Shown: positions 45,187 through 54,290, counted from the stretch's first letter. The stretch: DNA of 64,000 bases from Mycobacterium scrofulaceum (GCF_002086735.1 NZ_MVIJ01000010.1:83460-147459), one strand, 5' to 3'. Program-made: numbers and translations. The notes: generated from the sequence alone by a model not told the origin.

Positions 45187-46479
45187 TTAGCCGCGCTGAG
45201 CCAGGAAGGCGACGTCGACGATCTCGCCGGTGCGTATCTGTTCGGCGCCGCTGGGGACGACCACGAGGCAGTTCGCTTCGGCGAGGGTCGCCAGGAGATG
45301 CGAGGACGCGCCCGGGGCCCCGCCCAGCGCCTGCACCAGGTATTCGCCGGTCTCCTGGTCGCGCATCAACTGGCCGCGCAGGTAGCCCTTGCGCCCGGCG
45401 ACCGACGTGATCGGCGACAGCGTGCGGGCCTGCACGATCCGGCGCATCGGCTGACGCTTGCCCAGCGAGAGGCGGATCAGCGGCCGCACCATCACCTCGA
45501 AAACCACCAGGGCGCTGACCGGGTTCGCCGGCAGCAGAAACGTCGGGACGCCATCGCGGCCGAGCTGCCCGAACCCCTGGACGGACCCGGGATGCATCGC
45601 GACGCGGACGACTTCCATCTCCCCGAGCTCGGACAGGACCGACCGCACCGCTTCCGCCGCGGCTCCCCCGACACCGCCGGCGATCACCACCACCTCGGCC
45701 CGATTGATCTGGCCCTCGACGGTTTCGCGGAATTCCCTGGGGTCGTTGCTCACGATGCCGATGCGGTTGACCTCCGCGCCGGCGTCCCGGGCCGCGGCCG
45801 CCAGGGCGTAGGAGTTGACGTCGTACACCTGACCATTGCCGGGGGTCCGCGAGATGTCGACCAGTTCGCCGCCGACGGTCATCACGGTCACCCGGGGCCG
45901 CGGATGCACCAGCACCCGTTCGCGGCCAACCGCCGCCAGCAGGCCGACCTGGGCCGCGCCGATGACCGTGCCGGCACGCACCGCGACGTCGCCGGGCTGC
46001 ACGTCGTCGCCGGTGCGGCGCACGTACGCGCCGGACGGCGCACCCCGCAGGATCCGCACCCGCGTGCTCCCGCCGTCGGTCCAGCGCAACGGGATGACGG
46101 CGTCGGCCAGCGTGGGCAGCGGCGCGCCGGTGTGCACCCGGGCGGCCTGCCGGGGCTGCAGGCGGCTCGGGGTGCGCGCCCCGGCCTCGACCGTTCCCAT
46201 CACGGGCAGGACCAGGCCCTCGCGCCGGTCTTCGTCGAGCTCGGCGTCGCCGGGCGGCTCACCCAGGGCGTCCACGCCCACTTCCCCGACCCCCAGCACG
46301 TCGACGCTGCGCACCGCGTAGCCGTCGATCGCGGCCTGATCGAAACCGGGCATGGGTCGCTCGGTGACGACTTCCTCGGCGCACATCAATCCCTGCGCCT
46401 CGGCGATGGCCACCTTGATGGGCCGCGGAGCCACCGCGGCGGCCGTTATCCGGGCCTGCTGCTCCTCCACAGAACGCAC
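45187..46479 (-). CDS. moeA1: Gephyrin-like protein Glp / MoeA1
   Basis: A 430-aa MoeA-fold protein: VEEQQARITAAAVAPRPI start, AIDGYAVRS, PRLQPRQAARVHTGAPLPTLADAV, and the C-terminal MPXFXLPANPVSALVVFEV-type segment (here VPTFLLPANPVSALVVFEV). In the molybdate-insertion region the usual GGVSxGxxD is replaced by AGGVGGAAAEAV, lacking the Asp, which suggests it is not a normal molybdenum insertase. In Corynebacterium the equivalent Glp binds FtsZ and its receptor GlpR; the SepX/GlpR gene is nearby. M. tuberculosis Rv0994 is annotated moeA1. Confidence 0.85.
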   Translation of the reverse strand: MRSVEEQQARITAAAVAPRPIKVAIAEAQGLMCAEEVVTERPMPGFDQAAIDGYAVRSVDVLGVGEVGVDALGEPPGDAELDEDRREGLVLPVMGTVEAGARTPSRLQPRQAARVHTGAPLPTLADAVIPLRWTDGGSTRVRILRGAPSGAYVRRTGDDVQPGDVAVRAGTVIGAAQVGLLAAVGRERVLVHPRPRVTVMTVGGELVDISRTPGNGQVYDVNSYALAAAARDAGAEVNRIGIVSNDPREFRETVEGQINRAEVVVIAGGVGGAAAEAVRSVLSELGEMEVVRVAMHPGSVQGFGQLGRDGVPTFLLPANPVSALVVFEVMVRPLIRLSLGKRQPMRRIVQARTLSPITSVAGRKGYLRGQLMRDQETGEYLVQALGGAPGASSHLLATLAEANCLVVVPSGAEQIRTGEIVDVAFLAQRG

Positions 46480-46564
46480 AGCGCGCCTTCCTGCCCTCTA
46501 GGCCCTGACGGGCTCTGCCCTCGTGGCCCGCCGGGCGCCGCCGCGGGCCGGGCGCACCGGCCGG

Positions 46565-47473
46565 CTACTTCTCGGCCAGGCCTAACCGCGCCACCAACCA
46601 CCGGCGCAACTCGGGGCCGTAGTCGTCACGATCCAATGCAAAGTCAACCGCAGCCTTGAGGTAGCCGCCGGGATTTCCCAAGTCGTGTCGAGATCCGCGA
46701 TGCACGACGACGTGCACGGGGTGGCCCTCGGCGATGAGCAACGCGATCGCGTCGGTGAGCTGCACCTCGCCGCCGACCCCGCGGTCGACGCGGCGCAGCG
46801 CGTCGAAGACGGCGCGGTCGAGCACGTAGCGGCCCGCTGCGGCGAACATCGAGGGGGCGTCCTCGGGCTTGGGCTTCTCGACCATGCCCTTGACCTTGAG
46901 CACGTCGGGATCGTCGCCGGGCACCGGCTCGACGTCGAAAACGCCGTAGGCGCTGATCTCTTCGGGCGTTACCTCGATGGCGCACAACACCGTGCCGCCG
47001 TGCTGCGCGCGCACCTTCGACATGGTCTCCAGGACGCCGGTGGGCAGGACCAGGTCGTCGGGCAGCAGCACCATCACGGCGTCGTCGTCGGGCGTCAGCG
47101 TGGGCTCCACGCAGCTGATGGCGTGTCCCAGGCCGAGCGGCTCGGCCTGCACGACGGACTCGACCTTGATCAGCTGCGGCGCGCGCCGCACCTTGTCGAG
47201 CATCGCCTTCTTGCCGCGGGCCTCCAGCGTGCCCTCGAGGACCAGGTCCTCGACGAAGTGCGCGACGACGCCGTCCTTGCCCTCGGAGGTGATGATCACC
47301 AGGCGGTCGGCGCCCGCTTCGGCCGCCTCGGCGGCGACCAGCTCGATGCCCGGAGTATCGACGACCGGCAGCAGCTCCTTGGGCACCGTTTTCGTCGCGG
47401 GCAGGAAGCGGGTACCAAGACCGGCGGCGGGCACGATCGCCGTGTGTGGGACCACCACTTTAGGGCTTGACAT
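46565..47473 (-). CDS. galU: UTP-glucose-1-phosphate uridylyltransferase
   Basis: A 302-aa nucleotidyltransferase making UDP-glucose from UTP and glucose 1-phosphate. The N-terminal signature is PAAGLGTRFLPATKTVPKEL, followed by LPDDLVLP and FALDRDDYG near the end. UDP-glucose feeds trehalose, glycolipid and capsular glucan synthesis. ATG 47473 is clear. It diverges from the 5-FCL gene, as Rv0993/Rv0992c in M. tuberculosis. Confidence 0.95.
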   Translation of the reverse strand: MSSPKVVVPHTAIVPAAGLGTRFLPATKTVPKELLPVVDTPGIELVAAEAAEAGADRLVIITSEGKDGVVAHFVEDLVLEGTLEARGKKAMLDKVRRAPQLIKVESVVQAEPLGLGHAISCVEPTLTPDDDAVMVLLPDDLVLPTGVLETMSKVRAQHGGTVLCAIEVTPEEISAYGVFDVEPVPGDDPDVLKVKGMVEKPKPEDAPSMFAAAGRYVLDRAVFDALRRVDRGVGGEVQLTDAIALLIAEGHPVHVVVHRGSRHDLGNPGGYLKAAVDFALDRDDYGPELRRWLVARLGLAEK

Positions 47474-47549
47474 TGTTCACACGATAACCCGAACGCGGTT
47501 TGCCGAGGCGATGTGGCGCGGGCAAAGACGCGGCTGCCATCGTTGTCCC

Positions 47550-48149
47550 ATGGCGATCACCAGCAAGGCCGCGTTGCGCGAGCGGCTGCAGGCCGCCCGG
47601 TGCCGCGTTGCCGACGAGGTTCGAGCCGACGAGGCGCGGAGGCTGCGCGCGCACCTGGAAGCCGCGGAAAGCATTGTGAGCAGCGGCAGCACGGTGTGCG
47701 CGTACGTGCCGGTGGGCGCCGAACCCGGGTCGATCGAGATGGTGGACGTGTTGCTCCGGCGTGCCGGACGCGTGCTGCTGCCGGTTGCGCGCACCGGCGC
47801 CGATAACGCGGCCCAGCCGCTGCGCTGGGGCGAATACCGTCCCGGCACACTGACATCCGCGCGGTGGGGACTGCTGGAGCCGCCGCAGCCGTGGCTGCCG
47901 GCCTCAGCGATCGCCGAGGCGAGCCTGATCCTGGTGCCGTCGCTGGCCGTCGACCGCCACGGGGTGCGGCTGGGCCGCGGCCGCGGCTTCTACGATCGCT
48001 CGCTGGGCCGCCGCGACCCCGGCGCGCGGCTGCTCGCGGTAGTGCGGGACGCGGAGTTGGTCAACCAATTGCCCGCCGAACCGCACGACATCCCGATGAC
48101 CCATGCGCTCACGCCGCGGGTGGGACTAATCCCACTCAATCCGGGGTAA
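47550..48149 (+). CDS. 5-formyltetrahydrofolate cyclo-ligase
   Basis: A 199-aa enzyme converting 5-formyl-THF to 5,10-methenyl-THF with ATP. Segments: MAITSKAALRERLQAARCRV, the ATP-site LGRGRGFYDRSLG and the final HDIPMTHALTPRVGLIPL. ATG 47550 is used. Corresponds to Rv0992c. It is followed by a heat-shock type operator and ruc. Confidence 0.92.
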   Translation: MAITSKAALRERLQAARCRVADEVRADEARRLRAHLEAAESIVSSGSTVCAYVPVGAEPGSIEMVDVLLRRAGRVLLPVARTGADNAAQPLRWGEYRPGTLTSARWGLLEPPQPWLPASAIAEASLILVPSLAVDRHGVRLGRGRGFYDRSLGRRDPGARLLAVVRDAELVNQLPAEPHDIPMTHALTPRVGLIPLNPG

Positions 48150-48182
48150 CAGATCGGGAATGAGTGGCGTCACGTGGCGGTT

Positions 48183-48209
48183 CTAGCACTTGAGACGCTA
48201 GAGTGCTAA
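48183..48209. promoter_or_regulatory. CIRCE element (HrcA operator)
   Basis: CTAGCACTT (48183-48191), nine bases, then GAGTGCTAA (48201-48209): the CIRCE consensus TTAGCACTC-N9-GAGTGCTAA with a perfect right arm and two changes in the left arm. It ends 29 nt before the ruc start, so HrcA should repress ruc and heat or stress should induce it. Confidence 0.85.
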
Positions 48210-48238
48210 CCAGTCTTTGCAATCATCCGGAGGTTTTT

Positions 48239-48574
48239 GTGCCGACTTACAGCTATCAGTGCACCGAGTGCGACGATCGCTTCGACATCGTGCAGGCCTT
48301 CACCGACGACGCGCTGACCACGTGCAAGCGCTGCTCCGGGCGGCTGCGCAAGCGCTTCAACTCCGTCGGCGTGGTGTTCAAGGGCAGCGGTTTCTACCGC
48401 ACCGACAGCCGCGAGTCCGGCAAGAAGTCCACGACTTCGACCAACGGGTCCTCGTCGAGCGACTCGGGCTCCAACGGCGCGTCGAGCGAAAAGTCCGGGT
48501 CGAGCGACAAGCCGGCGTCCAGCGAGAAGTCGAGCAGCGCCTCCACGGCGCCCGCCGCGGCCGCCTCGAGCTAG
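48239..48574 (+). CDS. ruc: Redox-regulated chaperone Ruc (FmdB-type zinc ribbon)
   Basis: A 111-aa protein with a zinc ribbon made by Cys8, Cys11, Cys29 and Cys32 (CTEC and CKRC), followed by VVFKGSGFYRTDSR and a long Ser/Lys/Ala-rich disordered tail. The M. tuberculosis counterpart Rv0991c is a holdase activated by oxidation, when zinc is lost and disulfides form. CGGAGG lies 4-9 nt before GTG 48239. The CIRCE element upstream explains heat-shock control. The tail (about residues 60-111) is low-complexity. Confidence 0.92.
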   Translation: MPTYSYQCTECDDRFDIVQAFTDDALTTCKRCSGRLRKRFNSVGVVFKGSGFYRTDSRESGKKSTTSTNGSSSSDSGSNGASSEKSGSSDKPASSEKSSSASTAPAAAASS

Positions 48575-48641
48575 CGGGTTATCCACAAACGCAGCCGCCG
48601 CCGGCATTCGCCGGTGACCGCGTTGCGCCTACGTTTGCGGC

Positions 48642-49319
48642 GTGGGCGAATCGTCGCTGAATCCCAGCCTGTTCAGCCGCCTGGTGATGCTGCGCCCGGA
48701 CTGGACGCGGACCGTGCTCGCGCGCCGCGTCGCCGTGGGCGGGCTGGTCGTATTGGCCGGCCTGGCCGCGCTGCGCTCCCACCCGGCCGGTGACTATGCC
48801 GACGTGGTGATCGCCGATCACGACCTGCGGCCCGGCGCCGCGTTGACCCGCGCCGACGTTCGTCTCGAAAAACATTTGACCACAACCCTTCCCGACGGCG
48901 CGCTGGCCGACGTCAGCGCCGTGGCCGGTTCGACGCTGGCCGGCCCGGCGCGGCGCGGCGAAGTGCTCACCGACGTCCGATTACTGGGCAGCCGGCTGGC
49001 CGAGGCCGCGATCGCGTCGAAGGCGGGACCCGGCGCCCGCATCGTGCCGCTCCGGCTGGCCGACAGTGCCCTGATCGACCTGGTCCGCGTCGGCGACGTC
49101 GTCGACGTGCTGGCCGCACCGGCATCGGGGGCGCCGGACACGCCCCAGGCCCTCCCCAAGGTGGTGGCCACCGACGCCGTCGTGGTGCTCGTGTCGGCCA
49201 GGCCAAAAGCCCAGGCCGCGGACGGTGACCGCGTAGTGTTGGTGGCGCTGCCGGCTCGCGTGGCGAACACGGTGGCGGGCTCGGCGTTGGGTCAGGCGGT
49301 GACCCTCACCCTGCACTGA
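48642..49319 (+). CDS. SAF-domain membrane protein (Rv0990c type)
   Basis: A 225-aa protein: one membrane helix RRVAVGGLVVLAGLAAL (about residues 28-44) followed by a SAF domain (YADVVIADHDLRPGAALTRADV) and a RcpC/CpaB-like C-terminal part (ARIVPLRLADSALIDLVRVGDVVDV). CpaB-type proteins help assemble Flp pili; no pilus genes are here, so function is open. It lies directly before mscL, 66 nt apart. Confidence 0.82.
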   Translation: MGESSLNPSLFSRLVMLRPDWTRTVLARRVAVGGLVVLAGLAALRSHPAGDYADVVIADHDLRPGAALTRADVRLEKHLTTTLPDGALADVSAVAGSTLAGPARRGEVLTDVRLLGSRLAEAAIASKAGPGARIVPLRLADSALIDLVRVGDVVDVLAAPASGAPDTPQALPKVVATDAVVVLVSARPKAQAADGDRVVLVALPARVANTVAGSALGQAVTLTLH

Positions 49320-49385
49320 GCGCCTCGCCGTGTTGGCCACGCAGCCGACAGCAAACTCTGTCCAATCCCAGGAAGGACATCTGGA

Positions 49386-49850
49386 ATGTTCAAAGGGTTC
49401 AAGGAGTTTCTCTCGCGGGGCAACATCGTCGACCTGGCCGTCGCGGTGGTCATCGGTACCGCGTTCACCGCGCTGGTCACCAAGTTCACCGACAGCATCA
49501 TCACCCCGCTGATCAACCGGATCGGCGTCAAGCAGCAGTCCGACGTGGGCATCTTGAAGATCGGCATCGGCGGCGGTCAGACCATCGACCTGAACATCCT
49601 GCTGTCGGCGGCGATCAACTTCGTGCTGATCGCCGCGGTCGTCTACTTCTTCGTCGTGCTGCCCTACAACACGCTGCGCAAGCGGGGTGAGGTCGAGCAG
49701 GCCGACGACGCCCAGATCGTGCTGCTCACCGAGATCCGCGACCTTTTGGCACAGTCCGACGGCGACTCGTCGGGCAAGCACGGCGGGGCGACGACCACGA
49801 CTCCCCCACCCGAGCACGGACCACGCGCGGACGCCGAGTCACAGACCTGA
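49386..49850 (+). CDS. mscL: Large-conductance mechanosensitive channel
   Basis: A 154-aa membrane channel that opens under hypo-osmotic stress. N terminus [24 protein letters not shown], pore helix with [17 protein letters not shown], then the second helix [24 protein letters not shown] and a C-terminal helix with RDLLAQSD. Homologue of Rv0985c. AGGAAGG lies about 10 nt upstream of the ATG. Confidence 0.97.
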   Translation: MFKGFKEFLSRGNIVDLAVAVVIGTAFTALVTKFTDSIITPLINRIGVKQQSDVGILKIGIGGGQTIDLNILLSAAINFVLIAAVVYFFVVLPYNTLRKRGEVEQADDAQIVLLTEIRDLLAQSDGDSSGKHGGATTTTPPPEHGPRADAESQT

Positions 49851-49855
49851 AGCGG

Positions 49856-50416
49856 TCAGATCTCCAGGCTCGACAGTTGCCCGATGATTTGAGCGGCCAG
49901 CGGGTTCAGCGTCGCCATCCCGTCGCGCACCGCGTACCGGGAACCGGCCAGGTTCACCACCAACGTGCTTCCGGACACCCCGGCCAGGCCGCGTGACAGC
50001 CCGGCGTCGATGATCCCCGCGGACAGCCCGGAGCCCCGAATGGCCTCGGCGATGCCCAGGATTTCCCGGTCCAGGATGTCGCGGGTGGCCTCGGGGGTGA
50101 CGTCGCGCGGCGTGACGCCCGTCCCCCCGACGGACACCACCAGGTCCACCCCGCCGATCACCGCGGTGTTGAGCGCATTGCGGATCTCCACCTCGTCCGC
50201 CGCGACCGCGACCACGCCGTCGACGACGAAGCCCGCCTCGGTCAGCAGCTCGGTCACCAGCGGCCCGCTGTGGTCCTCGTCCCCGTGTGCGGTGCGATCG
50301 TCCACGACCACGACCAACGCCCGGCCGACGACCAACTCCGCACCCGTTTCCATGGGTGCCACCGTATAGCCGAGCTCCGACAGTCCCGCCGCGGAGGGTT
50401 CTTCCACTCGCATCAC
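49856..50416 (-). CDS. moaB2: Molybdopterin-binding MoaB/Mog-type protein
   Basis: A 186-aa MPT-binding protein: GRALVVVVDDRTAHGDEDHSG, LVVSVGGTGVTPRDVTPEATR and SGSTLVVNLAGSRYAV. It would bind or adenylylate molybdopterin. GTG 50416 overlaps the pepD stop by 4 nt (ATG 50413 is an alternative), so it is the last gene of the mprA-mprB-pepD-moaB2 series, as Rv0984 in M. tuberculosis. Confidence 0.92.
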   Translation of the reverse strand: MMRVEEPSAAGLSELGYTVAPMETGAELVVGRALVVVVDDRTAHGDEDHSGPLVTELLTEAGFVVDGVVAVAADEVEIRNALNTAVIGGVDLVVSVGGTGVTPRDVTPEATRDILDREILGIAEAIRGSGLSAGIIDAGLSRGLAGVSGSTLVVNLAGSRYAVRDGMATLNPLAAQIIGQLSSLEI

Positions 50417-51897
50417 TGATCCGCCTTCCCCAGGGTCACCGGCACGGTACGGCTGCCACCAGCGGGATCCTGGAAGGTCAGCGAAATCTTGTCGCCGGGC
50501 GCCTTGGACCGCACGGCGGCAACCAGGGCGTCGGCGCTGTTGATCGGGCGGTCGTCGACCTTCGTGACGATCACGTTCTTGGGCACCCCGGCCGTAGAGG
50601 CCGCACCACCGGGCACCACGTCGACGATCTTGGCGCCGGGGGAGCCCTTGTCGTTGGTCACCTGCACGCCGAGCGAGGCGTGGGACGCCTTGCCGGTGCT
50701 GATCAGCTCGTCGGCGATCCGCTTGGCCTGGTCGACCGGGATCGCGAACCCGAGGCCGATCGATCCGCTCTGGGCGTCCGGCGAGTCCGCGCCCAGCGTG
50801 GCGATGGCCGAGTTCACGCCCACCAGTTGGCCGTTCATGTTGACCAACGCGCCGCCGGAGTTACCCGGGTTGATGGCCGCGTCGGTCTGAATCGCGTCCA
50901 GCACCGTGTTCTGGTTGCCCGACTCACCGGTGGTGGACACCGGCCGATTCAGCGCGCTGACGATCCCGGTGGTCACGGTGCCGGACAGGCCGAGCGGCGA
51001 GCCGATGGCCACCACGGGTTGTCCGACCCGCAGATCCGACGAGGAACCCAGGGAGATCGGCGTCAGGCCGGACACGCCCTGCACGCGGATCACGGCGATG
51101 TCACTGGTCGGGTCGGCGCCGACGACGGTGAACGGCGCGGTGCGGCCGTCGGCGAAGGTCACCGTCGTCTTGGGGGCCGGACCGCCAAGTCCGCCACCGG
51201 GACCTCCGGGCGGACCGCCGGGGGGCGCACCGGGGGCGCCGGTCGCCTTCGGCGGGCCGGCGGCCGCCGCGACCACGTGGTTGTTGGTCAGGATGAGCCC
51301 GTCGGCGGAAAGGACGATGCCCGAGCCCTCTTCGGACTGACGGCCGAGATCGGTCTCCAGCATGACGACACTCGGCACCACCTTGGAGGCCACCTGCTCG
51401 ACGCTGCCCGGCGGCATGTTCGCCGCCGGGACGCTGGGCGCGCCTCCGCCGATGACGCTGTGCCCGTTGCCGTTGGTGGTGTGCGTGCCCAATTCGACCG
51501 CCGTCGCCGCGGCTCCGCCGATGCCGGCCGAGACCACCGCGACGGCCAACGCGCCAACCGTCAACAGCCCTGCGCGGGAACGTTTTTGGGGCCCCGGCGG
51601 TGGCATCGGCGGCAGCATGCCGGGAATCGGGCCGGTCCCGGAGCCACCCGCGATGGGGCCGGCCCCCGTCCCGCCCGGTATCCGGCCCGGACCCGTGCCG
51701 CTGTACGGGTCATACGGCTGCCGGAATTGCGCCGTCTGCGATGGGTGCCGCCAGTCGAACGGCTGGCTATACGGTTGCTGGTGCCCCTGGCCGTAAGCAG
51801 AGGTCCCCGCATGGCTCGGGGCGGACGCAGGCTGATTCGGGACGGGACGGTATCCCGGCTGCTGCGGCGGTGGCGAATACCTCGGGTCATTCGTCAT
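50413..51897 (-). CDS. pepD: HtrA-like serine protease PepD
   Basis: A 494-aa DegP/HtrA protease. A cytoplasmic proline-rich N-terminal tail precedes a membrane helix (GLLTVGALAVAVVSAGIGGA, near residues 108-130), then the trypsin-like domain with catalytic His (LTNNHVVA), Asp (DPTSDIAVI) and Ser (GNSGGALV), and a PDZ domain with SLGVQVTND. A Gly/Pro-rich linker after NNHVV is unusually long (GGPPGGPGGGLGGPAPKT). It degrades misfolded envelope proteins, and in M. tuberculosis is regulated by MprAB/SigE. Confidence 0.95.
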   Translation of the reverse strand: MTNDPRYSPPPQQPGYRPVPNQPASAPSHAGTSAYGQGHQQPYSQPFDWRHPSQTAQFRQPYDPYSGTGPGRIPGGTGAGPIAGGSGTGPIPGMLPPMPPPGPQKRSRAGLLTVGALAVAVVSAGIGGAAATAVELGTHTTNGNGHSVIGGGAPSVPAANMPPGSVEQVASKVVPSVVMLETDLGRQSEEGSGIVLSADGLILTNNHVVAAAAGPPKATGAPGAPPGGPPGGPGGGLGGPAPKTTVTFADGRTAPFTVVGADPTSDIAVIRVQGVSGLTPISLGSSSDLRVGQPVVAIGSPLGLSGTVTTGIVSALNRPVSTTGESGNQNTVLDAIQTDAAINPGNSGGALVNMNGQLVGVNSAIATLGADSPDAQSGSIGLGFAIPVDQAKRIADELISTGKASHASLGVQVTNDKGSPGAKIVDVVPGGAASTAGVPKNVIVTKVDDRPINSADALVAAVRSKAPGDKISLTFQDPAGGSRTVPVTLGKADQ

Positions 51898-51973
51898 GGC
51901 TCTAGGTCGCTCTTCCTCTATCTCACTAATCGGCCCGTCGGCTCGACTGGGCTCTCCAACAGTAGCTGCAGAC

Positions 51974-53518
51974 CTACCTTGCCCGCGCGGACTGAGAGTC
52001 CACTGAGATAACGTTCGACGGTTCCCGAGAGTTCGAGTGATCGGTGACCACCGGGCCGGTGGCCACCGATTCTTCTTCGGTGGTCCCGGCGGGGGGCGCC
52101 GGGTACGCCGAGGGCGGCATCGGCCGGCCGGGCAGCAGGACGAAAAACGAGGTCCCCGGCGGCTGGCCGCCGGGCACGGTGTCCTCGACGCGAAGCAACC
52201 CGCCGTGATTGAGCACGACCTTCTTGACGATCGCCAGCCCGAGGCCGGAGCCCGGCATGGCGCGCGCCGTCGCCGAACGATAGAACCGCTCGAACACCAG
52301 GCGGCGTTCGTGCGGCGGGATGCCGGGGCCGTGGTCGGACACCACCAACTCGGCGTGCGACGGGTCGAGCTGCCGCATGGTGACGCCGACGCGGCCGCCC
52401 GGCGGACTCCACTTGGCCGCGTTGTCCAACAAGTTCAGCACCGCGCGGGACAGGCCGGCGGCGTCGCCGAACATCTGCCACGGGGTCACGTCGACATCGA
52501 AGTGAATGTCGTTGCGGCGCCGCCGAACTCGCTCCAGGCTGCGGTCGACCACCTCGGACATGTCGACCGGTTCGTGCACCACCTGGCCGGCGTCGTCGCG
52601 GGTGAGGTCCACCAGATCGCCCACCAGCGTGGACAGTTCCTCGATCTGCGCCAGCACGTCGGCGCGCAGCTCGACCATCTCCTGCTCCGGCAGCCGCGGC
52701 GCCCCCGGCGCCATCGAAGCCATCAGCAGCTCGACGTTGGTGCGCAGCGACGTCAGCGGGGTGCGCAATTCGTGTCCGGCGTCGGTGACCAGCCGCGCCT
52801 GCCGCTCGCGCGATTCGGCCAGGGCCCGCAGCATCAGGTTGAAAGCCTCGGTGAGCCGGGCCAATTCGTCGCTGCCGAACACCGGGATGGGCCGCAGGTC
52901 GTCGGTCCGCGCCACCCGCTCGGCCGCCTCGGTCAGCCGCGCCACCGGGCGCAGCCCGGCCCTGGTGACCATGCCGCCCGCCACCGCGGCGACCGCGACG
53001 CCGATGCCGCCGACGATCAGCAGCACCCAGCGCAGCTTGGTCATCACCGCCTCGGTCGGTTTGAGGCTCTTGGAGATCAACAGCGAACAGCCGTTGGGCA
53101 GGTGGATCGCCAGGACGCGTTGATCCAACGCGGTGCGCCGGGACATGAACAGGTCACCACGGATCACCGCCTTCTCCGGGGCGCCGACCGGCAGCGTCTG
53201 GCCCGGCTGCTGCGCGGTGTAGATGGAGTGGCCCGGGTTCACCAGCATCGCGTTGACGTCCGAATAGGCGGTGCCCTCGATCGCCTTCCCGGGGTCGGCG
53301 GCCAGTGAACCGCTGGCGATCAGCAACTGCGCCCGGCTTTGCAGCTGGTTGTCGATATCGCTATACAGCGCAGCCGAAATCACCGCGTAGACGGCGAAGG
53401 CCATCAGCACGACCACCATCGCCACCATCGACATCGCCAGCAGCATGACCCGCCACCGCAGGGACAGCGAGCTCGTGGCGCGCAACGGGACGCGTTGGGG
53501 CCGTTGATACCGGATCAT
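51974..53518 (-). CDS. mprB: Sensor histidine kinase MprB
   Basis: A 514-aa kinase: two membrane segments (MLLAMSMVAMVVVLMAFAVY and LRWVLLIVGGIGVAVAAVAG) flank an extracytoplasmic sensor, followed by HAMP, a DHp domain with the phospho-acceptor His249 (DAGHELRTPL) and an ATPase domain (VSDHGPGIPPH; GSGLGLAIVKKV). It responds to envelope stress and phosphorylates MprA. The ATG start fits the known length. It lies 16 nt from the mprA stop. Confidence 0.96.
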   Translation of the reverse strand: MIRYQRPQRVPLRATSSLSLRWRVMLLAMSMVAMVVVLMAFAVYAVISAALYSDIDNQLQSRAQLLIASGSLAADPGKAIEGTAYSDVNAMLVNPGHSIYTAQQPGQTLPVGAPEKAVIRGDLFMSRRTALDQRVLAIHLPNGCSLLISKSLKPTEAVMTKLRWVLLIVGGIGVAVAAVAGGMVTRAGLRPVARLTEAAERVARTDDLRPIPVFGSDELARLTEAFNLMLRALAESRERQARLVTDAGHELRTPLTSLRTNVELLMASMAPGAPRLPEQEMVELRADVLAQIEELSTLVGDLVDLTRDDAGQVVHEPVDMSEVVDRSLERVRRRRNDIHFDVDVTPWQMFGDAAGLSRAVLNLLDNAAKWSPPGGRVGVTMRQLDPSHAELVVSDHGPGIPPHERRLVFERFYRSATARAMPGSGLGLAIVKKVVLNHGGLLRVEDTVPGGQPPGTSFFVLLPGRPMPPSAYPAPPAGTTEEESVATGPVVTDHSNSREPSNVISVDSQSARAR

Positions 53519-53534
53519 CGTTGCGGGCGACTCG

Positions 53535-54224
53535 TCACGGTGGCGTCTCCCGAAGGACGTAGCCCACCCCGCGCACGGTGTGTATCAGCCGCGGCTCACC
53601 GTCGGCCTCGGTCTTGCGGCGCAAGTAGCCGACGTAGACCTCCAGCGCGTTGCCGGAGGTGGGGAAGTCGAATCCCCAGACCTCCTCCAGGATCCGGCTG
53701 CGGGTCAACACCCGGCGCGGATTGGCGATCAGCATTTCCAGCAACGCGAATTCGGTGCGGGTGAGGCTGATTTGGCGCTGTCCGCGGGTGACCTCGCGGG
53801 TCACCGGGTCCAGCGTCAGGTCGGAGAACGCCATCGCCACCGATTCGGCGTCATCGTCGTCCGGCTTGGTGCGGCGCAGCAGCGCCCGCATCCGGGCCAG
53901 CAGCTCTTCAAGCGCGAACGGCTTCGGCAGGTAGTCGTCCGCGCCGGCGTCCAGCCCGGCGACCCGCTCGGAGACCGAATCGCGGGCGGTGAGCACCAGG
54001 ATCGGCAGGTCGTCGCCGGTGCTGCGGAGCTGACGGCACACCTCGAGCCCGTCCAGCCGCGGCATCATCACGTCGAGGACGAGCGCGTCGGGCCGGTCGC
54101 TGGCGATCATCTCGAGCGCCTCCAGCCCGTCGTGGGCCAACTCGACCGAGTAACCATTGAAGGAAAGCGACCGCCGCAGCGACTCACGCACTGCGCGATC
54201 GTCGTCGACGACCAGTATCCGCAC
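53535..54224 (-). CDS. mprA: Response regulator MprA
   Basis: A 229-aa OmpR-type regulator. The receiver has acidic residues in VVDDDR, the phospho-acceptor Asp in LVLDVMMPR (about residue 51 with this GTG start) and Lys in YLPKPF. The winged-helix DNA-binding domain has [17 protein letters not shown]. It activates stress genes including its own operon, pepD and sigE in M. tuberculosis; boxes matching its tandem repeats lie just upstream. Confidence 0.97.
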   Translation of the reverse strand: MRILVVDDDRAVRESLRRSLSFNGYSVELAHDGLEALEMIASDRPDALVLDVMMPRLDGLEVCRQLRSTGDDLPILVLTARDSVSERVAGLDAGADDYLPKPFALEELLARMRALLRRTKPDDDDAESVAMAFSDLTLDPVTREVTRGQRQISLTRTEFALLEMLIANPRRVLTRSRILEEVWGFDFPTSGNALEVYVGYLRRKTEADGEPRLIHTVRGVGYVLRETPP

Positions 54225-54245
54225 GGGCCTAGTGTCGTCCCGACG

Positions 54246-54264
54246 CCTGAGAGCGGCCTGAGAG
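54246..54264 (-). promoter_or_regulatory. MprA box (autoregulatory)
   Basis: Read toward mprA, CTCTCAGG occurs twice (54264-54257 and 54253-54246), separated by three bases. This is the expected two-repeat MprA binding site, ending 22 nt before the mprA GTG. Confidence 0.8.
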
Positions 54265-54290
54265 GCGCGCCGGGTGTTTGCCGAGATTAA

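Noticed and set aside
48480..48570. Ser-rich repeat at the ruc end as a variable-number repeat
   Set aside because: Codons vary and no exact period is kept; it is a low-complexity tail, not a tandem DNA repeat.
54271..54290. TTTGCCGAGATTAACTAA near mprA resembling the left arm of the 64-bp repeat
   Set aside because: Only ten bases match and no right arm lies at the expected distance; not counted as a copy.
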